A stretch of DNA of 33,745 bases, from the NCBI GenBank assembly GCA_002730235.1, contig PBZS01000030.1, positions 12,164-45,908 of the forward strand. The letters run 5' to 3'. This document shows, piece after piece, positions 1 to 7,647 of this stretch. The notes under the pieces are model-generated. The model saw only the letters and a program-made list of their open reading frames with translations, did not search any database and was not told the DNA's origin. Position 1 is the stretch's first letter; each line of letters starts with the position of its first letter. The position numbers were made by a program, and so were the translations under genes. The stretch comes from Gammaproteobacteria bacterium (lineage in GTDB: Bacteria; Pseudomonadota; Gammaproteobacteria; Pseudomonadales; Litorivicinaceae).

Positions 1-114
1 CATGGTCTCACCAACATCCGTGATGACTTTCACCAAATAAAATAGTCCCTCAAACGCATGTATCTCCATCGCTGGCGCTTGATCATGTGCGATAAGCTTC
101 TTTAGGTCAGACAT
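1..114 (-). CDS. Partial small protein, probably DUF6482 family
   Basis: Only the first 38 codons are in the window; the gene runs off the left edge. The start is the ATG at 114, five bases after the stop of the upstream regulator gene, so the two are probably co-transcribed. The visible protein begins MSDLKKLIAHDQ and continues with an acidic-aromatic stretch (EIHAFEGLFYLVKV). That pattern resembles the N-terminus of short DUF6482 proteins of Pseudomonas and relatives, whose function is unknown. No strong Shine-Dalgarno is seen, which fits translational coupling. The family call rests on 38 residues and is tentative; that it is a real gene is more certain. Confidence 0.5.
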   Translation of the reverse strand, partial: MSDLKKLIAHDQAPAMEIHAFEGLFYLVKVITDVGETM

Positions 115-119
115 AGTCA

Positions 120-1124
120 CTAGGCGCTTGCCTCGATTTTGCCTTTACGTAGCATTTTCAAGGAATGCCTCAACTCATCAAGCGTCGGAGGAGACAATAA
201 TCCGAGTCGGCTTATGAGATCGTAATGATGCGCGGCCGCAGAGCCTCCGACAAATATAGGAATTTTCTGATCAAGCTGCGATCTGAGGCGGGTCAGTTCT
301 GTTGGAATCCGTGGATCATCTGCCGGATACGTAAGGGACAGACTCACAGTTCTAGCACCAGACTGCATAACACAGGCGACAATTTCATCCGCTGGCGTAT
401 TTGGGCCTAGATACACAGGTAACCACCCATCGACAGATACCAATGCAGCCACCATCAAGGCACCAAGTTCGTGCAACTGCCCCGTCGGTGTGGTGATCAC
501 AATCTTCGGTTCGTTACCGGTATATGTCTCACGGAATCGAAGCGCACCTATAAAAGTTCGAAGATGTGAAGTTGCCATGTGTTCGTGAGCAATCCGCAGT
601 TTTCCGAGACGCGTCGATTCACCAATCTGTTGCAGGAGTGGACCGATGACGGTCTCTAGGTAGGCCGGTAGCGACTGCTTCACGAGACCCACCTGCAACA
701 ATTGGTCAAAGCGATGCTGATCCATCGTTTGCACAGCAAATAACATTGCATCTATATCGTTACGCGTATCTGAGGACTCCAGTGGATTGGTCCAGCTCGG
801 TCGAAAGACTTCTGCTTGTGTTTCCTGTGGAACCTCGTATCGACTGTCCTCAGAAACAACGTCGCGCAGAGCCTCAAGCGTTAGTGGCGCAACATCTATA
901 AGACGTCGTCCATTGAGCTTAGCAAGCCGAATCAAACGCAACCGCTCTATATCGTAATCACTATATAAACGGCGCTTAGTAACGCTACGCGCCGGATCAA
1001 CAACGTGGTAACGTTTCTCCCAGGCACGAATAAGGTCGACTGTGAGTCCCGTGCGGTTAGCCACTAACCTAATGGGATGACGCGGCGTAGTGTCGATGCT
1101 TGAAATTATCTCTAATGTAGGCAT
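120..1124 (-). CDS. MerR-family regulator with cobalamin-binding domain (CarH/LitR type)
   Basis: 334 residues. Residues about 16-85 form a MerR winged helix (PIRLVANRTGL, RAWEKRY, then RRLYSDYDIERLRLI). About 125-200 is the B12-binding four-helix region and about 205-330 the Rossmann-like B12 domain with the axial histidine H218 in GQLHELG. Known relatives bind adenosylcobalamin in the dark, bind DNA as tetramers, repress, and release on illumination. In CarH a W-x9-EH motif cradles the cofactor; here E181-H182 are kept but the tryptophan position is T171. The start is ATG at 1124. Upstream is a perfect TATAAT on the minus strand (1170-1165), followed by 11-base-spaced repeats, suggesting autoregulation. 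Light or B12 response is inferred from family only. No photolyase or carotenoid gene is in the window. Confidence 0.85.
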   Translation of the reverse strand: MPTLEIISSIDTTPRHPIRLVANRTGLTVDLIRAWEKRYHVVDPARSVTKRRLYSDYDIERLRLIRLAKLNGRRLIDVAPLTLEALRDVVSEDSRYEVPQETQAEVFRPSWTNPLESSDTRNDIDAMLFAVQTMDQHRFDQLLQVGLVKQSLPAYLETVIGPLLQQIGESTRLGKLRIAHEHMATSHLRTFIGALRFRETYTGNEPKIVITTPTGQLHELGALMVAALVSVDGWLPVYLGPNTPADEIVACVMQSGARTVSLSLTYPADDPRIPTELTRLRSQLDQKIPIFVGGSAAAHHYDLISRLGLLSPPTLDELRHSLKMLRKGKIEASA

Positions 1125-1130
1125 ACCCTA

Positions 1131-1161
1131 AGTGTGACAATTTTGTCCTAGTTTTGTCTAG
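1131..1161. promoter_or_regulatory. Candidate operator: three TGT elements spaced 11 bases
   Basis: In the divergent gap, TGT occurs at 1133, 1144 and 1155 on the plus strand (ACA on the minus strand), exactly 11 bases apart. The last two lie in near-identical TTTTGTCCTAG and TTTTGTCTAG units. CarH of Thermus is known to bind tandem 11-base repeats with an ACA core. The array lies just downstream of a minus-strand TATAAT at 1170-1165, a position suited to repression of the regulator gene. Only the repeat nearest the -10 has the T three bases before ACA, so the match is partial. Confidence 0.45.
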
Positions 1162-1164
1162 AAA

Positions 1165-1170
1165 ATTATA
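1165..1170 (-). promoter_or_regulatory. Candidate -10 element for the MerR/B12 regulator
   Basis: The minus strand reads TATAAT here, a perfect sigma-70 -10 hexamer. It would start transcription near 1158, about 34 bases before the regulator's ATG. No good -35 is seen 16-18 bases upstream, so the promoter may be weak or need an activator. Confidence 0.4.
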
Positions 1171-1174
1171 GAAC

Positions 1175-1681
1175 ATGAGATTTTTGATTATTGCCCTAGC
1201 GGTGCTAGCCCTGTTTTATTTGCTTACTCGCGGATCAACTAAAGGCTGGATAACAAATAATAAATGGAAGGTTATCGGCGGCTTAGTCGCCATCGGTATT
1301 CTATTGCTAGTCGTCACCGGGAAGCTCCCAGCGGCAGCAGCACTGGCTGCACCAGTGGCTGCTTTTGGTCGGCGCTTGTGGAGCATGCGTAGCTTACTTT
1401 CAATGATTCCACAGTTGAAGCGAATCCTAGGCTTCGGTGCGACCGCCAGTGCGGGCGCTGCGCATGCACACCAGCGACGAGAAGCCCCTAACAAGCCGAT
1501 GACAACCAAGCGAGCCGCGGAGATTCTTGGAATTACTGAGGATGCTAGCCCAGCCGAAATCCGAACAGCACACCGAAAATTGATGGGAAAGATGCATCCG
1601 GATAAAGATGGGACAGACTATTTGGCCGCCCTGATTAACGAGGCAAGGGATTACTTGATCGCTCACCATCAAGACCCATGA
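1175..1681 (+). CDS. Membrane-anchored J-domain protein
   Basis: 168 residues. Two hydrophobic stretches (about 1-19 and 33-49), and an Ala-rich third (about 52-64), anchor the N-terminus. A linker leads to a C-terminal J domain (about 108-163) with the HPD triad at 141-143 in MHPDKDG. J domains stimulate Hsp70 (DnaK) ATPase; the layout, with the J domain at the extreme C-terminus behind a membrane anchor, resembles Pam18/TIM14-like bacterial proteins. It is divergent from the cobalamin-type regulator with only 50 bases between starts, so both may share the repeat operator. No Shine-Dalgarno precedes the ATG. The client protein is unknown. The J-domain call is firm; the physiological role is not. 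Confidence 0.85.
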   Translation: MRFLIIALAVLALFYLLTRGSTKGWITNNKWKVIGGLVAIGILLLVVTGKLPAAAALAAPVAAFGRRLWSMRSLLSMIPQLKRILGFGATASAGAAHAHQRREAPNKPMTTKRAAEILGITEDASPAEIRTAHRKLMGKMHPDKDGTDYLAALINEARDYLIAHHQDP

Positions 1682-1865
1682 AAACGGCCTCATCATAGCT
1701 AGCTTTGCTTTTAGACCAAGTATGGCTCTGAAGTGCACTCAACCATTTAGCGAAATCGAGTGTCGAACATAACCAAGTCGTCTAGACCGAAGCGAGACGA
1801 ATAACTATGTCCGGTTGTGCAGGTTCTAGCGCTACCGATTCACATAATAGTTAACTAGTAAGATT

Positions 1866-2852
1866 TTAACTGGACTGTCTCGTTTCCTTCCAGAGCACCT
1901 TGTGCCCAATACCGGGTACTTCCTTGACGAGCTTTGGTACCAAAAATCCAGGGAGTGCATCCAATAAGGCTTGATACAGTACCTCGAGCTTTTTATCTGG
2001 AACATCAAAATGATGCGCGCCAGAAACTCTATCCAACACATTTAAATAATACGGATCGATACCTGCCTCAAACAAGCGCTCGCTTAGTATAATCAGATCG
2101 TCTGCTGAGTCATTGATACCACTCAAGATCACTGCTTGATTGAGTATCGAGCGACATACTTCCCGTAATCTAGAAACAGCCTTTATTAGAGCCTCATCAA
2201 TCTCATTGGCATGATTTACATGCAAAACCACGACTACGGGAATTGTGATCGATGCAATCGTCTGACAAAAAGCATCGGTCACACGTTCGGGAATCACGAC
2301 AGGCAAACGCGTATGAATTCGCAGTCGACGAACGGTAGGAATGGTCTCGAGTCGTTGGAAAAAGCGGGCAAGTACCTCGTCATCGGCCATTAAAGGATCA
2401 CCGCCTGAAAAAATAACTTCATTGACCTCCGAATGCGCTCCGAGATATCTAACGACATCATCCAGATCATGTCTAGCCAGTGTCATGTCTTGATAAGGAA
2501 AGTGCCGACGGAAACAGTAGCGGCAGTTAACAGCGCAGCCGCCGCGATAGATCAACAAGACACGCGAGCGGTATTTATGCAGAACTCCGGGGATCGGCCC
2601 ATCAAACTCTTGCAAAGGATTCTGCGTAAACCCCGGCATCGAATGACGCTCATCTGATACGGCCAAAACTTGACGTAACAGAGGATCAAAGGGATCACCT
2701 CTCCTCATCCTGTCAATAAATGGTTGCGGAACCCGTATTGGGAACTCGGGCCTGCTGTCAATTTCTGTCAAATGCTGACTGTTTAGGCCCAAAGCGGAAA
2801 GAAGACCGTCCGCTGTCGTAACAGAATCAGCGAGAAGACGTTGCCAAGCCAT
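1866..2852 (-). CDS. epmB: EF-P beta-lysylation protein (lysine 2,3-aminomutase)
   Basis: Converts (S)-alpha-lysine to (R)-beta-lysine, which EpmA then attaches to elongation factor P. The radical SAM cluster motif CAVNCRYCF (CX3CX2C) starts near residue 106. The family segments PLLRQVL, PGLLHKYRSR-like, FSGGDPLMADD and HVNHANEID follow, and GIGHK near the C-terminus fits the PLP lysine. The length of 328 residues is slightly below that of the E. coli enzyme. The ATG at 2852 overlaps the ribE stop by one base (TGATG); a GTG at 2855 would add one residue. It is the last gene of the ygfB-pepP-ubiH-ubiI-ribE-epmB run. epmA and efp are not in the window. Confidence 0.93.
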   Translation of the reverse strand: MAWQRLLADSVTTADGLLSALGLNSQHLTEIDSRPEFPIRVPQPFIDRMRRGDPFDPLLRQVLAVSDERHSMPGFTQNPLQEFDGPIPGVLHKYRSRVLLIYRGGCAVNCRYCFRRHFPYQDMTLARHDLDDVVRYLGAHSEVNEVIFSGGDPLMADDEVLARFFQRLETIPTVRRLRIHTRLPVVIPERVTDAFCQTIASITIPVVVVLHVNHANEIDEALIKAVSRLREVCRSILNQAVILSGINDSADDLIILSERLFEAGIDPYYLNVLDRVSGAHHFDVPDKKLEVLYQALLDALPGFLVPKLVKEVPGIGHKVLWKETRQSS

Positions 2853-3463
2853 CACAGACGCTGATCCAACACTCGCTCGACTGTATCGACTATCGCTTGC
2901 GTTTGTGAGTCGATTTCGAGATTCAATTGATCCCCAGACGTTACCTGCTCAAAGGTTGTTTGAGCCCGCGTTTCGGGAATGAGGTGAATGCTGAACTGTC
3001 CATCTTTCACCAGCTCACCAACGGTCAGCGAACATCCGTTCAGCGATACGTAGCCTTTGGGCAGCACATACTTCGATAAAGCCGCAGGAATACTTACCCA
3101 GAATGCAAGATTTTCTTCTGCTTGGACCACATTGATCACCTTGGCCAGTCCATGAATGTGGCCAGACAAGACATGACCACCGATTTCGTCGCCAAACCTA
3201 GCAGCGCGCTCAACATTTACAAGAGACCCTACTCGAAGGCTAGAAAGATTAGACAATCGCAACGATTCATCGATAACATCAAATTGGATACCCTGATCAT
3301 CCCAGCCAACAACAGTGAGGCATAACCCATTGATAGCGATTGAAGCACCAGTGGCCAGCTCCTGGTCGTTACCCTCGGGCATCCGAATTTGAAGCCGCCG
3401 AATACCCTTTCGATCGGCTACCTGCGTTACCACACCAACACCCTGAACAATACCAGTAAACAT
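2852..3463 (-). CDS. ribE: Riboflavin synthase alpha subunit
   Basis: Dismutates two 6,7-dimethyl-8-ribityllumazine molecules to riboflavin and the pyrimidine precursor. 203 residues with the diagnostic start MFTGIVQGVGVV and two lumazine-binding repeats. The first has SIAINGLCLTVV, the second YVSLNGCSLTVG, each with its FxV(I)xxIPET-type or equivalent ending (IHLIPETRAQTTF in the second). The ATG overlaps the ubiI stop by one base. The gene is also called ribC in some Gram-negatives. It lies directly behind two FAD-dependent ubiquinone hydroxylases, so flavin supply and flavin use are co-transcribed; it is not with the other rib genes, which are outside the window. Confidence 0.95.
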   Translation of the reverse strand: MFTGIVQGVGVVTQVADRKGIRRLQIRMPEGNDQELATGASIAINGLCLTVVGWDDQGIQFDVIDESLRLSNLSSLRVGSLVNVERAARFGDEIGGHVLSGHIHGLAKVINVVQAEENLAFWVSIPAALSKYVLPKGYVSLNGCSLTVGELVKDGQFSIHLIPETRAQTTFEQVTSGDQLNLEIDSQTQAIVDTVERVLDQRL

Positions 3464-4587
3464 TAACCTGCCAACTCCTGAATAAATGATCGAATCATGG
3501 GATATCGGTCAGCGGTTCGCAACGCAAGGCTCCTTCCCAGCTGCACGAGTGGCTGATCAGATCGAAATACGTCCGAGAACAGCCCCATCACTAGCGTAAC
3601 AGTTTGCTGATCAATACAGCGTTCCCGCGCGACCGTGCGTGCAATCCGATCACCACCTGCTTTAGGAAGCCTTTCCAATGTCGCTCGTAGAGCCAATACG
3701 TCGGCAAATCCAAGATTCGCCCCGAGACCTGCCAACGGTAAAATCCCATGTGACGTATCACCAATTGCAAGTAAGCAACCCAAGGCATCCTGTCTCAATG
3801 ACTGCTGCGATAGAGGTATCCACACCGGGTCTGCGACAAAATGCAGATGACCCCGTGCAAACTCACTAGTTTGGCTGACGAATGAGGCTAATATTTCGTT
3901 CGGAGCCTTTTCGAAGTCATCGGAGAATAGTTTATCCAATGACCACACGAGGCTGACCCGATGCTGATCACCGCAATCGGGTAGTGGTAATAGAGCGAGG
4001 GGACCGTACTCGGTAAATATCTGAAAAGCCTCACCGTTATGAGGTCGCTCACTGTGTAACGTCCCAATAACCGCTCGTTGGTGATAGCCCCCGTCTATAA
4101 TTTCAAAGCCCGACGCGACAGCCGTCGTAGCCGCCCGGCCCTCGGAAAAAATCACCAAATCGGCATCGATTGTTGTGCCATCATCGACGGTGATGAAGCC
4201 GGTACGGGTTATTGCCTTTACAGATCGTTGGATACACTGGATATCAATCCCAGAGACCTCCTTCAGTAGCTGGTTTCGAACCCAGTCAGCCTCAACCATG
4301 TGCCCGAGCGTCGGATGAGTAAACGTAACACGCGCATCACTGCGTGCATCGATCACTCGCATAGACTGATACGCGCAAACACGATCATTCGAATTCCAGG
4401 CATCAAGATCTTCCAGGAGCCTTTGCGATCGAGTACCAAGCGCCCAAACTCTTGAGTCAATTTCAGGAGCTGGCCTTTTCAACGCAAACCCAGCTGGATC
4501 AAAAACTGTTACGTTATGGCCCGTTCGCGCAGAAACACACGCAGACGCCAAGCCGATCGAACCGCCGCCAATAATCACAACTTTCAA
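3463..4587 (-). CDS. ubiI: FAD-dependent ubiquinone hydroxylase, UbiI/VisC-like
   Basis: 374 residues of the UbiH/UbiF/VisC monooxygenase family, which add ring hydroxyls during ubiquinone synthesis. The N-terminal FAD motif is GGGSIG (7-12). The GD motif GDTSHGILPLAGLGANLG starts at 276 and keeps the flavin-binding pattern. The second dinucleotide (DG) motif reads SEG at 148-150 instead of the usual ADG. Position downstream of ubiH matches E. coli ubiI (C5 hydroxylase), but family members are hard to separate by sequence and regiospecificity varies. The start is TTG at 4587, overlapping the ubiH stop as TTGA. No in-frame ATG lies upstream of the GxGxxG motif, so this rare start is well supported. 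Confidence 0.8.
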   Translation of the reverse strand: MKVVIIGGGSIGLASACVSARTGHNVTVFDPAGFALKRPAPEIDSRVWALGTRSQRLLEDLDAWNSNDRVCAYQSMRVIDARSDARVTFTHPTLGHMVEADWVRNQLLKEVSGIDIQCIQRSVKAITRTGFITVDDGTTIDADLVIFSEGRAATTAVASGFEIIDGGYHQRAVIGTLHSERPHNGEAFQIFTEYGPLALLPLPDCGDQHRVSLVWSLDKLFSDDFEKAPNEILASFVSQTSEFARGHLHFVADPVWIPLSQQSLRQDALGCLLAIGDTSHGILPLAGLGANLGFADVLALRATLERLPKAGGDRIARTVARERCIDQQTVTLVMGLFSDVFRSDQPLVQLGRSLALRTADRYPMIRSFIQELAG

Positions 4588-5687
4588 GAGATGATACCCA
4601 TTCCGGCCTCGCCGATTTTTCGCTTAAGCCAAGGGCTTTGGTCGCCCAAGGCCATCCCGACGCTTGTCAGTAATTTTCGGGGCCAGAGATCGCGATCAAA
4701 AAGCGCCTCCAAACTCGATGACGCCAAACGAGTTAAATCTCGGTTGGGTTTCCAAGATACAAACGCCGTACGAACTGCAGTATCTGGTTCACCTGTAGCT
4801 AAGGCGTCTACGAGTCGCGATACGCCCTTAAGCGCTAGGTTCAATCCCTGTCCAGCGACCGGGTGGATTGTCTGTGCACCATTCCCGATAAGCACGATAC
4901 CCGGGCGATAGGGCTGATCAATCCAACGCTCAATAAGTGGAATCTGCACTGGATCGCAAACCAGCTCAATTGCACCAAGCTCCGAGGGCATTGCAATATG
5001 TAGCGCATCCAACAGCGCCGGTGTTGACTGCTTAAGTACTTCAGCATCGCGAGGTGCCAACGACCAGACATATCCATACACACCAGGATCGATTGGAAGA
5101 AGAGCTAGGGGACCCGTCCCGATAAAACGCTCATACGCACGACCGCTGATGGGAGTTTCAACGCGAATTCGACCCAACAGGGCCGTTCGATCAAATGACC
5201 GTAACTGAGCACTCATTCCGAGGGAATCACTGAGACCACTGCGACCACCGTCCGCCAAGATCACCAAATCAGGCTCGATAGCCTCGCCTGTTTCGAGTTC
5301 GATGCAAGGATTACCTGCGGTAGTACGTGCACGCACTTTGGTCACTACCACAGATTCGATCATATTAGTGACATGACTGGCGAGCACCTGGTCGAGTGCA
5401 TGCGAGCAAATCACCCGGCCGAAGCGAAAGTGGCCACACTCATGGGCATTCAGGAGCATCGATCCTGGTAATCCTTGTTCATTAACAAGTATTTCAAAAA
5501 GATCTTGACCAGCTGTCAGGTGCACCCCGATGTTTTCAAGTAACGACAATGTTGTTTCAGAAAGTGCAAGCGACATTTTTGGCTTTTGAGTGGAAGGATC
5601 AAATACCCTAACAGTGTGCCCAGTATTCCTGAGCGCTAAACTTGCAATTAAGCCGACCGGACCACCGCCAATAATTCCAATCTGCAC
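4584..5687 (-). CDS. ubiH: 2-octaprenyl-6-methoxyphenol hydroxylase-type FAD enzyme
   Basis: 367 residues, second member of the ubiquinone flavin hydroxylase pair. The N-terminal FAD motif is GGGPVG at 7-12. The DG motif region reads LVILADGGRSGLSD. The C-terminal flavin motif GNGAQTIHPVAGQGLNL is nearly the UbiH signature (GNAAQTLHP in E. coli), so this gene is called ubiH rather than its neighbour. The start is GTG at 5687, with GAGG six bases upstream overlapping the pepP stop. It sits two bases after pepP and overlaps ubiI by four bases. E. coli UbiH performs the C6 hydroxylation, usually dependent on the Ubi accessory complex. Confidence 0.88.
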   Translation of the reverse strand: MQIGIIGGGPVGLIASLALRNTGHTVRVFDPSTQKPKMSLALSETTLSLLENIGVHLTAGQDLFEILVNEQGLPGSMLLNAHECGHFRFGRVICSHALDQVLASHVTNMIESVVVTKVRARTTAGNPCIELETGEAIEPDLVILADGGRSGLSDSLGMSAQLRSFDRTALLGRIRVETPISGRAYERFIGTGPLALLPIDPGVYGYVWSLAPRDAEVLKQSTPALLDALHIAMPSELGAIELVCDPVQIPLIERWIDQPYRPGIVLIGNGAQTIHPVAGQGLNLALKGVSRLVDALATGEPDTAVRTAFVSWKPNRDLTRLASSSLEALFDRDLWPRKLLTSVGMALGDQSPWLKRKIGEAGMGIIS

Positions 5688-5689
5688 CT

Positions 5690-6982
5690 CTAACCTCGCA
5701 TCAACACTTCAATTTCTGAGCGCTCTTTGGGCACATCCTTGGTAAAAATCTCTGGTCCTTGCTGCGTAATCAGCACATCGTCTTCGATGCGGATACCGAT
5801 ACCGCGATATCTGGACGGAACATCTGATCGTTTATCGAGATAAAGACCAGGTTCACAGGTAATAACCATCCCCTCGCTCAACTCAATCGGCTTCGCGTCA
5901 ATCTCATACATACCGACATCATGCACGTCCAATCCTAGGAAATGACCTGTTCCATGCATGTAATAGGGTGCATAGCGTTTTTCCGCTATCGCCTCTTCGA
6001 GTGGTCCTTTGATAATTTTTAGGTCAATGAGACCTTCTGTCAGTCGCATTAGAGCCGCCTCATGAAATGATTTGATCGATTTGCCGACAACCATGGCATC
6101 GATCGCATCCGCTTGCGCGCTGAGTACTAAATCATAAAGCTCTGCTTGTGCCTCAGTGAAAGATCCATTGACTGGAAACGTTCTAGTGATATCACCGGCG
6201 TATCCCTGTAGCTCACAACCGGCGTCGATTAAGACCAAATCTCCTGAATTCAACGTTGTCGTCCGGTCGGTGTAATGCAATATGCAGGCATTGTCCCCGC
6301 CGCCAACGATTGTTTGATACGCAACTGCTGGAGAGCCCTCCATACGGAACGTATGTTCAACAATTGATCCCAATTGATCCTCAGTCATTCCAGGCTGGCA
6401 AGCCTGCATTGCAGCGACATGTCCTAGAGCTGAAATACGTCCCGCCTCTCGCATAACATCAATCTCTTCTTTTGCCTTAAACAACCGTTCTTGGTGGAGA
6501 AATCGGGATAGGTCAGCGCGATGTGACAAACGATCCTTTCGCTTTGATTTAGTCTCCTTGGCCTTCACCGCGCGATCTACAATCTTAGCTGAATCATTGC
6601 AATAAAACGGATATTCGACCCAGGTAATGTCGGCTAAGAAGGTCGTCAATTCTGAATCCAATTCGTCAATCGGATACCCCTCATCGATTCCTAGACCTGT
6701 GGTGACGTGTTCGGGCCCAAGTCTCCGCCCTGTCCAGACTTCTTGGTCTGGATTTTTGGATCTCACAAATAGACGATCAGGATGTTCCGGTCCAATAATC
6801 AATACAGCGTCTGGCTCAGTGAAACCGGTCAGATACCAAAAATCACTCGACTGACGAAATGGATATTCCGCATCTCTATTACGAATAGATTCATGCGCCG
6901 CCGAGATAATGGCTAGTGAATTCTTGGGCATCATTCCTTTTAGTCGATCACGGCGATCTTGATATACGTGTAACGGAAACAT
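5690..6982 (-). CDS. pepP: Xaa-Pro aminopeptidase (aminopeptidase P)
   Basis: Metalloprotease that removes N-terminal residues preceding proline. The N-terminal aminopeptidase P domain has the signature YPFRQSSDFWYLTGF. The C-terminal pita-bread domain carries the dinuclear metal ligands: two Asp (LIDAGCELQGYAGDITRTF), His (YMHGTGHFLGLDVHD), and two Glu (TCEPGLYL and GIGIRIEDDVLI). 430 residues with the ATG at 6982, which has a GTGAG-like ribosome site seven bases upstream. A GTG at 6994, directly after the ygfB stop, would add four residues and cannot be excluded. The ygfB-pepP-ubiH-ubiI order is conserved with E. coli. Confidence 0.93.
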   Translation of the reverse strand: MFPLHVYQDRRDRLKGMMPKNSLAIISAAHESIRNRDAEYPFRQSSDFWYLTGFTEPDAVLIIGPEHPDRLFVRSKNPDQEVWTGRRLGPEHVTTGLGIDEGYPIDELDSELTTFLADITWVEYPFYCNDSAKIVDRAVKAKETKSKRKDRLSHRADLSRFLHQERLFKAKEEIDVMREAGRISALGHVAAMQACQPGMTEDQLGSIVEHTFRMEGSPAVAYQTIVGGGDNACILHYTDRTTTLNSGDLVLIDAGCELQGYAGDITRTFPVNGSFTEAQAELYDLVLSAQADAIDAMVVGKSIKSFHEAALMRLTEGLIDLKIIKGPLEEAIAEKRYAPYYMHGTGHFLGLDVHDVGMYEIDAKPIELSEGMVITCEPGLYLDKRSDVPSRYRGIGIRIEDDVLITQQGPEIFTKDVPKERSEIEVLMRG

Positions 6983-6994
6983 AGAGGCACTCAC

Positions 6995-7558
6995 TTAATG
7001 CACGATAGTCTCTTTGGGGTTTTTACGTTGATCGCCGAGTAACTCAGTGGCAACCATTAATGCAGCCAATCTGACATGTTCACTGACGACTGCGAATGCT
7101 TTTTCAAGGGACTCGTCATGACCGCCTGTCTCGATACGAGCGATTTCAGAGAGGTCTTCTAACGCCTGGCGCACATCCTCAGAGAGATCCCTATCTTTTG
7201 AGATCTCTCCTGAAAGACCCAAGCCGGCAAGAAATGAACCACACCACGCCCCCAAAGCATCCGCGCGTTCTTCAATCAATTCATCGTCATCCGGCAACAA
7301 TAACTCAAAATCGAGCCCCATCCCCGACCAACTTTCGTTTAGTGCCCCAAACAGTAACTCAAGAGAATCAGACACTTGGACCAAGCTCGCGGGCTGTATG
7401 TCCGCATATTCAACAAGGCGTACCACAAATTCGTCAGGTCTGACGGCCGGATTGGCTGCCATCAATCCAGCAAGCAAACCCTGAATCTCGGACGCCCGAA
7501 TATCTGAATCCTGGTCGACTAGCCAATCGTCCATAGAGCGGTATAACTCCTCGATCAT
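6995..7558 (-). CDS. ygfB: YgfB / UPF0149 family protein
   Basis: 187 residues, all-helical UPF0149 family, with typical segments LFELLLPDDDE-like and ERADALGAWCGSFLAGLGLSG, and a C-terminal ARIETGG...VRLAALMVATELL helix. In Pseudomonas YgfB affects antitoxin-like and ampD regulation; general function is unsettled. It leads the ubi operon as in E. coli. Start choice: AGGAGG directly abuts the ATG at 7564 (no spacer), but is six bases from the ATG at 7558, so the second ATG (protein begins MIEELYRSMDDWL) is the likely start. The promoter should lie in the 83-base divergent gap with the coiled-coil gene at 7648; I see no clear minus-strand hexamers. Confidence 0.88.
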   Translation of the reverse strand: MIEELYRSMDDWLVDQDSDIRASEIQGLLAGLMAANPAVRPDEFVVRLVEYADIQPASLVQVSDSLELLFGALNESWSGMGLDFELLLPDDDELIEERADALGAWCGSFLAGLGLSGEISKDRDLSEDVRQALEDLSEIARIETGGHDESLEKAFAVVSEHVRLAALMVATELLGDQRKNPKETIVH

Positions 7559-7593
7559 ATACATCCTCCTCAGGTATTACTGTATCACGTCTG

Positions 7594-7622
7594 TTGTACC
7601 GAAGAGTGCGCGGACGTATGAT
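7594..7622 (+). promoter_or_regulatory. Sigma-70 promoter for the coiled-coil gene and zapA
   Basis: TTGTAC at 7594-7599 and TATGAT at 7617-7622 are separated by 17 bases. Transcription would start near 7629, about 19 bases before the ATG at 7648, leaving room for the GAGGAAA ribosome site. Confidence 0.55.
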
Positions 7623-7647
7623 GCGCTTGAGCCTGAGGAAAACCTAA

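Noticed and set aside
1682-1865. Terminator or small RNA in the gap between the J-domain gene and epmB
   Set aside because: Short palindromes (TAGTTAACTA near 1848, TCGTCT/AGACGA at 1778-1800) exist but none is followed by a T-tract on either strand.
3591-3788. Small open frames inside ubiI, pyrX, metK and other genes on alternative frames
   Set aside because: They lie inside strongly recognised genes, lack ribosome sites and show no family-like motifs.
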